This document shows, one piece after another, positions 43,794 to 54,380 of a DNA stretch of 64,000 nt. A program made the position numbers and the translations under genes. This DNA is from Pholis gunnellus. Lineage: Eukaryota > Chordata > Actinopteri > Perciformes > Pholidae. Each line of letters opens with the position of its first letter. Position 1 is the stretch's first letter. The stretch is from contig OU342807.1 in assembly GCA_910591455.2 (NCBI GenBank), positions 16,670,594 to 16,734,593 of the forward strand, written 5' to 3'. The notes under the pieces are model-generated. The model had not been told where the DNA came from and made no database searches. It was given only the letters and a program-made list of their open reading frames with translations.

Positions 43794-45352
43794 ATGGCTG
43801 GTTAACTGCTCAGTGGAGTACACTGTCCTGTGAACACCAGCAGGTGTCTCTGCATTTCTGTCTCCTCAGTAGCCGTTTGAATCTTGTCATCATCTGCATT
43901 GTCTTTTCCACTTATACCTGTTTCTTTTGTCTATATTGTTCAGAGTTTTCTGTCACAGTCTGACCAGGACCTTTTTTTCATAACCACACATACTTTAAAT
44001 GGTAAATCCACCCTTCCAGATTTGACTGATTCATTTGACTTTATCTGTTTATTTTGGTGTTTTTGCTCTCTGCCACTAAGAAATTAAAATTTCCATCGCT
44101 TATATCTTGTAACTTTTCCACCTAAGCTCATATTTATACAATTTTTGCCGTCTTCATTTCTTTTCTATAATCTACACCCATATGTATCGATAATATTTTG
44201 TATATAAATTGTATTCATGTGCTGCTAATGATGCTTTTTGTGTATGCAACTTCTCTTTAATTTCTTGATTTGCATCATTGCTAAAACATATGAAGCTCTT
44301 AATGTTGATGCAGTTTTGACCATATTTATTTCAACCAGCAAAGGACGATGTGTTTATCATCAACCAGCAATGCAAAACATATTTCAAGAGACACAATGTT
44401 CTTCGTTCATAACTGCAGTTTACTGTAGCCTCTTCCTCCTGACTCACAGTGTCTAGAAAGCTGTTTAAACATGTATAAACCCATTGTTTTTCTTTATCAT
44501 TCTATAATATCTATCATCCCTCAAACTACATGACGTGAGGCAGATAAACTTCCAAATCAACTAGGTGGCAGTCTGTGAAGTGCTTTGCTTATTTCATTTA
44601 ATTTTATCTTTCTTTTTACATAATTGAGAGTTAAAAATGTTTCAAAATACATCAGCCAATCGGCATCTCTTTCTCTCTGGCCTCTTTATTTATAAGACAA
44701 ATAAGCATAAAGGTTTGTTGTGCATGGTTGTAATAATCTATCAGAGCATTTGTTGCAGCAAAACTGGATGACCAGTGGACATGCTGCTGCTGCTGCAGCA
44801 GCAGTACAGTATATATTTACTGATTTCCCTGCTATATGTTTTTAAGCTAGATCCCCAAAGATCACATAGCCTGGATTATTTGAATGATCAACTAGAATTT
44901 GATTAATATGCAAATTTCCAAACAAACTGTTCCATTTGAGCCTTCAGCGCAGCCTAATTAATCAACAGTTAAAGGAAATTAATACATACATCAATTCTGT
45001 CAGGAACATGCTTAGTTCAATCGCCCGTAAAATTGAAGTTTGAAGTATTAACTGGCTCCACAGGAAGGCTATGATTAAAACTCTACAATTCAGGCAATCC
45101 AGCCAAATATAAAGTCATTTACAGATCTTCTTTTTAACACTTATTTAATAATAATAACCAAAATCATAATAATACTTGGTTATGGTTGTTTATAATCCTT
45201 TTCTGCTATTTTTGAGAAGACAAACTGGAAACATTAAACAATGCATTATTGCATTTAAAAGCTTGTCTTTAATGCTGTCACTCGAGCAGTGTCTCAAATA
45301 TTAATTCACACTTTGCACCTGAGACTCTTTTCCACAAGGTGCAAATAATAAT

Positions 45353-45357
<5 letters not shown>

Positions 45358-45406
<49 letters not shown>
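45358..45406. repeat. (GA)n microsatellite
   Basis: About 24 GA units with one GG interruption near the end. Confidence 0.97.
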
Positions 45407-45716
45407 TTGTGTTAAAAAATGGGAGGGGATGAGATGAAAAGAGAGAGGGCTGTTCTATTGTTTCAGTAGGGACTCATGCATCAAACTTCAATTTTCCGGA
45501 CGATTGAAGTAGTGATTTTTTCCATCTTGAAGTGAAATACTGAAATACACTTAAGACCTCCAGATTAATTACCACGAAGTGGTCCCACAGACTGTAGTAT
45601 TACTTATCACAGGGCCTCCTGACAAGCCCTCATAAAATAAGCAAGTGAAATCCATAAACTTATCCTGCCTTAACACTCTCTCCCTTCATAAATATGCTTG
45701 ATTCAGAATAGGCTGA

Positions 45717-45744
45717 CACACACACACACACACACACACACCTA

Positions 45745-45825
<81 letters not shown>

Positions 45826-45835
45826 ACACAACCAC
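45717..45835. repeat. (CA)n microsatellite with interruptions
   Basis: CA tract with CTACAAA, TACA and ACC interruptions; about 119 bases. Confidence 0.97.
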
Positions 45836-45984
45836 ACAGTGTTGTAATATACGCCTCAAAACAAAGGATTGTTTTTTAGAAATAAGTTTTAAATTGACAT
45901 TGCAAGTCAATTTACAAAATAATCTAATTTAATTAAATGTTCTTTCCTTTGATGAACTAAACGTGAATAAATATAAATTAAAGG

Positions 45985-46346
45985 CAACACTTTACCCCTT
46001 ATTTAGCATTAATAAGCATAAACTTAATATGGTAACTGCTTTCTAAGACACTATAATGCAGTTGTATGCAGATATTTAAAATGTTTATTGATGGGTAGTA
46101 TTTGTTAACAACTCCAACTTCTTTTTTGAAAACAGATTTTACATTATTACAACTGTGTTTTACTATATTGCCAATATTTATGTTTATACACCATCCTTCA
46201 TTATTGGAGTTCACATGGAGGTTTAGTTGTTGACAAATACATTAATAAACGCTTATATCTGCTTGCAATTACATTATTATGTGTTATAAACAATTTGAAA
46301 AAATACTACTTAAAAATGCTAAATAGGGGGATTAAAGTAAAGTGTT
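45985..46346. mobile_element. Non-autonomous terminal-inverted-repeat element (MITE), about 360 bp
   Basis: The left end reads CAACACTTTACCCCTTATTT followed by AGCATTAATAAG. The reverse complement of the right end reads TAACACTTTACTTTAATCCC followed by CCCTATTTAGCATTTTTAAG. Both ends therefore share AACACTTTAC and TATTTAGCATT...AAG with a short indel between them. The interior is AT-rich without a reading frame. Superfamily not assigned. Confidence 0.7.
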
Positions 46347-47687
46347 ACTGAATTATACATTGTTATGGGACTAATTTGTCTACAGAGAATTGACAATAGC
46401 TTTAGCCCATATTAAGTGCTTGCAAGTCTATAAACTTATTCAGGTTGTCCTGAAATAAAAGTTAAAAAAATAAAATAAAGAAAAAGCCAACACTATAAAA
46501 CAAGTCACAAGAAGACAGCCCTACTTATCATTTCTTTGAACAAAGTGAGTTAAACGGGAGGTAGCCTTTTGAGTTCCTCCATGGACAGTCTCTCTTTCTC
46601 ACATCATGTTTTCAGCTTCATTAAACTCCTTAAAGACAAAAGAAATAAAGAAGCAGAAGGAAAAAAAAGAGATGAGAAGAAAACAAACAAAGGACTGCCT
46701 AACCAGACTTTGGCATAAATGTCACAGTCTAAACTCTTTATGGCTCCCTACTTAACATTAAAAACACTTCCAACAAAATCCATTTCTTGTTTAGAAAACG
46801 TTCTTGGACAGAAGTCAAACATATTATTCCAGAGCTAAAAAGCGGAGAAAGACAAGCGGCTCACAAAAAAGGGGCAGTTTCATTGTAATTCATTGACTTG
46901 TTCAAAACGCCAGGCAAAGAAAAGGGCTAGACATTAATAGCTGCAGATGCCCTCATGAAGGGAGACTCTATGTAGGCATTATGGCCTTTGTTCGCACCCA
47001 GTTAAACTGTTTAAAAGGAGGGTTAACTCAATCCATCAAATTGTCTGAAATTGTGAGGAAATTTCAAAAACCATATGGCCTCCAAACGTTTGCGTCCTTT
47101 TTGTGCGGTGGGACACACTTGTCTCAGTATTGCTGCCTGCGGGGGACCGGCCCTGCTCCTTTGTGGCTCGTCCCATCAGGGAACGCTGCTCATTTGTCCC
47201 CACTTTTCATGCTTTACGCTCAAAATTACGGCCCAGTCCCTCAGAACAAAAAAGGTCTATAAAAGCCTGGAGAAACTGGCCCAAAACGTTGTGTTTTTGT
47301 GGCATCCTCGTCTTTTTTTCCCCCGGCACCAGATTTGTGTTTCTCACATAAATTTTTGCTACGAATGGAGAAACACGTCTAAGGGTCAAGAAGCCATGAT
47401 ACGCATTTAGGATGTGAAAGGAGATGTGAGATTCCAGGCCACAAAATGTTTAGAGCGTCCAAGTAGAAAAGAACACAAAGGGACAAAATAGTTCAGTATA
47501 ATAACTCTAAATAGACCGCTTTGATGGGCTTAGACGCCCAGATTTGGCAGGGAGAGCGTGTTTCTTAAATGCCTTTTTTTTGTCCTCACCATAGAAAAAA
47601 AAATCCAGGCTATTATATCCATAATAAAAAAACAAACTAAATATTAATTCAAGAATTACAACATAAAAGATATATTCAGAAAAGCCA

Positions 47688-47693
47688 TTTTAT
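47688..47693 (-). terminator. Candidate polyadenylation signal of lbx1
   Basis: TTTATT on the plus strand (AATAAA in the transcript), about 930 bases downstream of the lbx1 stop codon. Confidence 0.45.
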
Positions 47694-48255
47694 TCCCATA
47701 GTATAGCCTATATACATTACAGTCTGTGCATTGGTTTTTCAAATAATGTCCTGATTTTAGAAAGGCACTTACAGGTGTACAAAACATAACAAATTTATAA
47801 CTGTAAATCTATTGTATACAAACAATAAATCTAAAAAGTAGCCTATAGCTTGTCAAAATCACCGCAATATTATTTTTTGTTTCTCGCCGTCGCGTGAGCA
47901 TTCCCAAAAAACGTATAACTGTGAATGTCCAAGTTTGCCTTTCCGATTATCATCATCATCATTATCATCATGCACTGCAGCATCGGGACGCCAAATAAGA
48001 ACTGAAGTCAAGGGGTCCAGTGAGATGACGAGGAGCAGGAGAAGAAGAAGAGCCGGCAGTGAAAAGGTGACTCAATTGCAATGTGGCTCACAGAAAACAC
48101 AAAAACAATTAAATAAAAAATAAAAAAATAAAGTAAAAATAAATAGATAATGACCACAAATCAAATCATGCATTTACATGCAAAGGATATGACAAACTAG
48201 AGCACTTTCATTGTGGTGTGTGAGGGTATAGGCCTTATAGCAAAAGCGATAGAAC

Positions 48256-48257
<2 letters not shown>

Positions 48258-48296
<39 letters not shown>

Positions 48297-48328
48297 TGTG
48301 TGCGTGCATGTGTGTATGTGTGTGTGTT
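48258..48328. repeat. (TG)n microsatellite in the presumed lbx1 3' UTR
   Basis: TG repeat with GC and AT interruptions; if the poly(A) signal at 47688 is used, this tract is transcribed as a CA repeat. Confidence 0.9.
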
Positions 48329-48622
48329 GGCCTATAGTGTAAAAAAATAATAAGTTACTCATGTCATTATAGACCATATTGCTTTGATTGCAAGAAGTAA
48401 CAGTTTTCTAATGAATACATTGTAAAATACCACTGCATATTTCTTGTTCTGGGTTCATGCTTCACTATGAATAGGTCTATCTGTGTCGATATAAAAGTCA
48501 TTACATTTTGGTACATGTTCTGAGATATGGTATACAATATAAGCAGTAAGTTACAAGTCCTCGGTAGGATTTTTTCTATCGTCTTTTTGTGATTCTCGAC
48601 CTTCGAGCCCCACGCTGCGCCA

Positions 48623-49958
48623 TCAGTCATCCACATCAATCTCCACGTCCTCGTCCTCTGAGCACTCTTTACTAGTTGTGTGGTCTGAGAATGGGGACAG
48701 CGGCGAGTTCCGCAGTTTCTGAACGAGCTCGAGCCCCTGCTTGCCGCCCCGCGCCGGGGAATTGGCTCGCGGGTGGCCCAGCGTGCCGTTGGCGCATTTC
48801 TCCAGGTCTGCCAGCTTGGCGAGCTTCTCCAAGGGGACCTGGCCGACGGCCTTGGCCGACTCCACGTCGGCCTTCATCTCCTCCAGGTCCCGTTTTAGCT
48901 TGGCCCTCCGGTTCTGAAACCACGTGATGACCTGCGCGTTCGTCAGGCCCAGCTGCTGCGCGATCTGGTCCCGGTCGGCCGGGGACAGGTACTTCTGGTA
49001 CAGGAAGCGCTTCTCTAGCTCGTAGATTTGGTGATTGGTGAACGCCGTCCGAGACTTCCGACGCTTCTTCGGAGTGTTTCTCTGACCGAACAGAGTCATG
49101 CCGTCCCGGCCTGTGAGAGAGAGACAGAGGCCGAATGAAAATCATTTAATCCTTCAGGTGCAGGGCTTCCTCTGCACCGCTGCAGTGTGCGCGTAAAAGT
49201 GACCTTAACGCAAAAATAGCAATGAATGTGATCTTATATATGAAACAGCAAAGCCTTTAGCTCTTGTGGGAACGGGTTATTGCAAGAATATTACACAGAC
49301 ACCACTGGGAAATGTTTAGCACCAGACACACGAGACCCTTATTATTAAAGAAAAGCGGTGGCGATTTATATCGTCCTGCCATGCCCAGAAAATGAACACG
49401 CCTTTGTTCGATCAGACATTTTATAGGAAAAATAAGCATTCGTTAAAATATTTGCTCTGGCTATTAAACAAGCACATTCAACGAATGAATTGCATGACAG
49501 GGTTCGAAATACAAGGTGTTACCAAAATGTTATTTTGTCTGGTGCAGGCCATTGAAGAATGAAAAAACAGAGAAACGCCCACAATTAAAACGGTGAATTT
49601 GAACTGTGTTTTTTGGGGATGGAGATTTACCTTCCGCAGCCTGTAAAACGCTAACTTCCAGCCCCTTGAAGGTCTTGCTGGCCAGCTCCTCTAACGCGCT
49701 GAGCGGGGAGGTTTGGTTGAGGAGAGCCCGGCTGGACAGGGGGATGCTGGACGGACGGTGCTTCTCAGAGGACGAAATTAGATGAGCTGTTCCGCAAATT
49801 GTATAACTTCGTTTCACCGACGGTTTGTTCAGGATATCCTCGATGCTGAAGGGGGTCAGCGGTTTGTTGGAGTTGGCAGGAGGCGGCAAGTGGTCCAGCG
49901 GACTTCGCCTCCTGTTCTCCACTGCATCACATTTGGCCACTTCTTTGGATGTCATCAT
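48623..49958 (-). CDS. lbx1: LBX1 (ladybird homeobox) transcription factor, 2 exons
   Basis: Homeodomain transcription factor that acts in migrating limb/fin and hypaxial muscle precursors and in dorsal spinal interneurons. Exons: 49958-49631 and 49110-48623, joined in phase 1 (Gly codon split); 271 residues from the first ATG, 270 from the second, adjacent ATG (MTSKE..., the family's usual start). Features in order: RRRSPLDHLPPPANSNKPL; the Groucho-binding EH1-like motif LTPFSIEDILNK; ALEELASKTFKGLEVSVLQA at the end of exon 1; KKRRKSRTAFTNHQ starting the homeodomain at about residue 126, with WFQNRRAKLKRD in helix 3; and the acidic C-terminus CSEDEDVEIDVDD. DGMTLFGQR and the CSEDED tail point to LBX1 rather than LBX2. 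Teleosts have lbx1a and lbx1b; ADLEKCANG after the homeodomain may help to decide, but I cannot tell which from memory. Intact, no missing residues. Confidence 0.97.
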
Positions 49959-50470
49959 TGGTTGTGCGCAGAGTTTGTAAAGGACTTCGTTGAAATATTT
50001 GTCGGTTAAAAACGAACGATGCTATTGAGGAAAAAAGTCACATAACAGTTTGAGAGGTAAAAAACCCCGAAAACACTGAGGAGAGAATGAAGAAAAGAAA
50101 ATCTTATTCCAAAACGGGATGTCTTTAGAGTGTCGATCCTCGGGAGCAGCAAGTCCGCAGGAGTGAGATGCCTCCCTGAAAATGGCGAGGTCCAAAGAGT
50201 TGACGATTACTAACAAGTTATCATTGATTGGTAGGTAATCAATTATCTCCAGTGGCACTTTCGCCCTCTTCCCTTTCACTCTTTGACTATGTTGCAGTCC
50301 AGTGCGGGGCTTTTTGCGACTGGGGGTGTCCCATTAATTAGGACGCATGGCTGGAAGGAGGAGGAGCCCGGCGGAATTATTATAATGCTTTGTGCTCTTA
50401 TCATCTTTGGTCTAATTTAGTCGTGTGGCGAGATACCAGAATAGGTTTATGGGGTAAATGAGAGGAAGCT
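49959..50470 (-). promoter_or_regulatory. lbx1 5' UTR and proximal promoter region
   Basis: Sequence upstream of the lbx1 ATG contains complex, non-repetitive DNA with CCCATTAATTAGG at 50330-50342, GGCGGAATTATTATAATGC near 50370-50388 (a TATAAT-like element on the minus strand) and several homeodomain-type TAAT cores. The transcription start is not determined. Confidence 0.45.
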
Positions 50471-50899
50471 GAGGGAGAGGGAGAGCGAGAAAGATAGGGG
50501 GAGAGATGACAATCTGCAGCGTTTTTAAACGATTTTATGCGTAAAACTTTGTTTTTAGTTCAGCAGGAGTTTCTAGGCTTTTATTTTGTATCATCCCGAT
50601 GCTGCCAAAAGACAAGTCGGCTCCGGCGTTATCTTAGCTGTCGCAGATAGTCAGAAGGATTTTTTTCCTCGACCCAAAGCATGGATGATCCTTTGTTTTG
50701 TAAAGGTAATGTAGAGCTGGGCCATATATCAGCTCTGATGATACCTCCTCTGGGGCAGGAGAGAAGGAGCAGCATGCATCCCTCTCAGCAACGCCAAATC
50801 CAGGCCGTAACTCAGGCGAAAGGGCTCGTTTTATCATCCGAGAAATATTTCATCTCCTCTCAAATTTCCCCGCGTCCTCCAGGTTTGACATGATGAGTT

Positions 50900-52880
50900 T
50901 ATTTTAGTGCTGCTCTGAAGAATGGGCGACATACTATTTGCATAAGAAAACAAATTTACGCAGCAGGACAAAATATATGTTTTTTTTTCTCCCATCAAAG
51001 CTAAAACAATTTAAAGGCCAATCAGAAGAAAGAAAATGGTATTTTTTCATCTCATGACATTTCAGTTTTAATTTCAACTTTATATGTACTCAATTGCCGA
51101 CACATTTACTGCAGAAAAATAAATGAAGGCAAGTCTGTACTCCGAGGAATTTATTATTATTATTATCGTTATTGTTATTATTAATTCCACATTGTTGTCG
51201 TTTATGCTGTCATTGTAAGATATCATACTTATTTACCTGAAACATGTCTGTTCAGGATGTCAATATTGCAATGTATAGCTTCACGTAAAAATAAAATACC
51301 AACAGAGTGATTGTGATGATGATGATACAGGGTGAATGCATGGTCGCATTTTAATATTTATTAGGTTATTTCTACGTTTATATTATGTATTATTTTATTA
51401 AAACATGATGGCTATATTGAATCAGACAAGTCTTGTTCATTGGTGTCACTTAGCTTGCTACTAAAGCCATTTAACCGGGACATTATACACAGAGTTCCGT
51501 TTCTTAGTAAAGACGTTTTATTTTGCTCTGCCATAAACTTTCCCCCCATATATCACATTTCTGTTTAAACAGCAGACATTATTTTGACCACATTTCCATT
51601 TTAGAAGGAGATCTTTGGCTGTCAGTTTGCAAAGGGCTTCTGAAGTTGTGTGTCCAGCTGCACTTTATCAGGTTATGAAGGCAGTTTATATTTGCTGCTG
51701 GTGGGCAGTGCGATCTGGTTTTAGAGGTAACTGTTCTTCTAAATGTTGTTTTGAAATACAATCAGCTTTTGAACACGTTTCTCTAACATTTGCCAGGAGT
51801 TTCTTAAAGGTTCCCAATTATTCTCACAAAACCATGGAAAAAAACAACAGTTTTTAAATATAAATAGAAAAATATAACAAAAATAAAAAACATAGCTGCA
51901 ATTTAAGGACCCAGATTAAAATTATGGATCTGTTTGAATTCGAGTTTAATTAATGCATAAAGTAGCAGTTGATAGGGCAAAGAAAATGTTACTGTAAGAA
52001 AAGAAACTCTATTGTAGAGATATGTTTAACACACACATAAGCATTAAAACAAATGAAGGCTTATTGACATCATAATATCATATTACACTTTGCCATTCAT
52101 TTTAATTATTCAAACTATAAATGCATTGATCCACACGGGTTGATCCACTGTGGGAGCATACAATGTAAAATTAAAAGACATTTCACTTAAAATGTCTGCG
52201 TTTCCAGCCAGCTGAGCTGTGCTGGATCCTGGTGCTCGGTGCCTGTTTATTAAAGACAGATATTTGTTGTGGTGGGTCATCATCTCTGTGTCTGGCTTGC
52301 CAAGGTCAACGACACGGCCTGCCTCTCAGCTCTCCTTTAGACACAGAACTTAAGTCTCTTAAACTACTAGACTGTGCAGGGGAGAGTACAAACCACATCA
52401 CTGACTGTCTAGAAAACGACTCTATCTCATACACTATTCACTCATGTAGTAACGCCTACTGGTGTATTGTTTGTTTGCGTTAGGTGTGGTGGACGTCATT
52501 GATGGATGCATTTGTGATAAACCCCTCAAAAAGCTCTAGTTATCATAATCCAGTAGTGTTAGTGTAGAATATTTTCACAACACTCCTGTAATCTGCCACT
52601 TAAATGTATTTACAGAACACAAGCCCCCTTTTTATTCCCAAGCAGGTGTTGATTTAGGCCTTCCACACTGCGGTCTGTTAGCTTAAAGTGCCACCCTGCG
52701 ATATGTGTTAGTGACCTCATGCAGGAGGAGACACAGCATTCACTGCAGGCTTAGACTGCGATTAGACAGCTGCAGGGGAAACTATCCACATTGTAGCCAT
52801 TTTATGAGACCCCAAAGATGGGTGTCACGTCTTCCATCTCCCAAAGGCCTGTCTGTTATATCACATGACACCAGATATAG

Positions 52881-52927
<47 letters not shown>

Positions 52928-53030
52928 AAGAGATTTGAATGTGTCTCTCAGTTTAAAACATGTACTGTATAAATCACACGTCATTACCAGAGGTCAGTGG
53001 ATGAGGTACACAATTGGATGGTTTCATCGC
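50900..53030. other. Gene-free stretch upstream of lbx1
   Basis: AT-rich DNA without recognisable coding exons; a (GA)n tract is at 52885-52925. Nothing else was recognised. Confidence 0.4.
52885..52925. repeat. (AG)n microsatellite
   Basis: About 20 AG units. Confidence 0.97.
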
Positions 53031-53989
53031 GACGGCCAGTCTGGTTGGAGGAGAGAGGATTTATCTGGCAGTGGGATCTCTGGAGAGGCAGCCATATTTT
53101 ATGTGACTAGAGATGTAATAACAGGCCTCTGACAAATCCCTGACGGCCCGGCTTCTCCTGCCTCGCAGTGCCAGTGCTGCAGGAGCAGCGGATCGTAAGC
53201 GGCACCATTATCACTGTGATACACCTGGACCGCTCAGCAAAGTGTTTTCTCCAGGGTTGGGAGCTCTTTGCTGTGACTTTCATGAGGGTCTCTTTACCTC
53301 TGGTGGTATCGAGCCCTGCAATCGTGGTTTTATGTGCCCAAATATTCGCCCCAAACTTGAGATTCAGAACCATCAAGACCATAATTACATGGTTTGGAAT
53401 ACACAACATATACAGTGATGACAAAACAATGGCTCCCAGCAAGAACTAAGTACTATACTTTACAGAGAGACTAGCGGTATATGTGACTTTTGAAAGAACA
53501 CATTTTTCATCTTAGAAATTAAAAGTTGAACTCAATAAGCAATAAAATATAACCTTGCTCAACTGAATACACTCAGGGGTTTTGAGTACCAGACCTCATT
53601 TGGTCTGGTATGACCAGCAGCTAATAGTGGCTAATGTTAGCTGGATAGGTTTTTAGTGATTTAATTTAGTCAGTGTGCGGATTTCATAACTCGTCTCTTC
53701 GTGTGCTACAACATTTGAAAATGTATTATCAAAACATTGTTACATAGGCATAGTGGCCACTGCTTAGCTTGCTTCATTAGAGGTAAAAGGAGCTCTTTGC
53801 TCCACTTAGCATAAACATAGATGCACAGTTTAAATAGAACTTTGGCAAATACTGTGCACCGCCCTTTTATTCTGGGGCAATTTGACAAAAACATATTCAT
53901 AGTATAAACTGAATTACAGTGAGATCAGGATGTGGGACTGTTTTTGGAGGTTGCTGTTATAATATTATATATAATATGTTGAGCTCCAC

Positions 53990-54380
53990 CAACAAAATGT
54001 CTTTAACTTCCATGGTATTGATAAGAAGCAGAAGACTTTTTACTTAAGTAAATGCCTTAATGCAAAAAGTCTTGCATTAGAAATATCCTCAACGAAAAGA
54101 GTGTATGTTTTTTTAGTACAAAGTATACAAAGTATAAAATGCTTAGGCATGCATTCAAATAGAAGAAGCATTTTAATGTTATCCAGTTGAGGTAGAGCTA
54201 GTTTAAACTGCTTTTTTGGTTATTTCTTCTATAAAAAAGCTTCATATTTTATAAACTAATCATTTGTTCTGCTTATAGAATCTTAATCTGCAAAGTATCT
54301 AGTCGTCAAATAAATATAGGGGAGTAATAAGTACAATATTTCCCTGTGAAATATAGAGGAGTAGATTCAAAGCATGAAGG
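53990..54380 (+). mobile_element. Decayed interspersed fish repeat
   Basis: GACTTTTTACTTAAGTAAATG, AAAAAGTCTTGCATTAGAAATA, TTTTTTAGTACAAAGTA, GTTTAAACTGC and ACTAATCATTTGTTCT are motifs of a common fish repeat of the 'tACTTAAGTAaa' type, related in style to the copies at 13095 and 42540 but in the opposite or a variant arrangement. Boundaries are approximate. Confidence 0.45.

Noticed and set aside
53107..53449. Possible gene with open frames on both strands
   Set aside because: No recognised domain, no splice partners and no promoter; kept only as a candidate conserved non-coding block.
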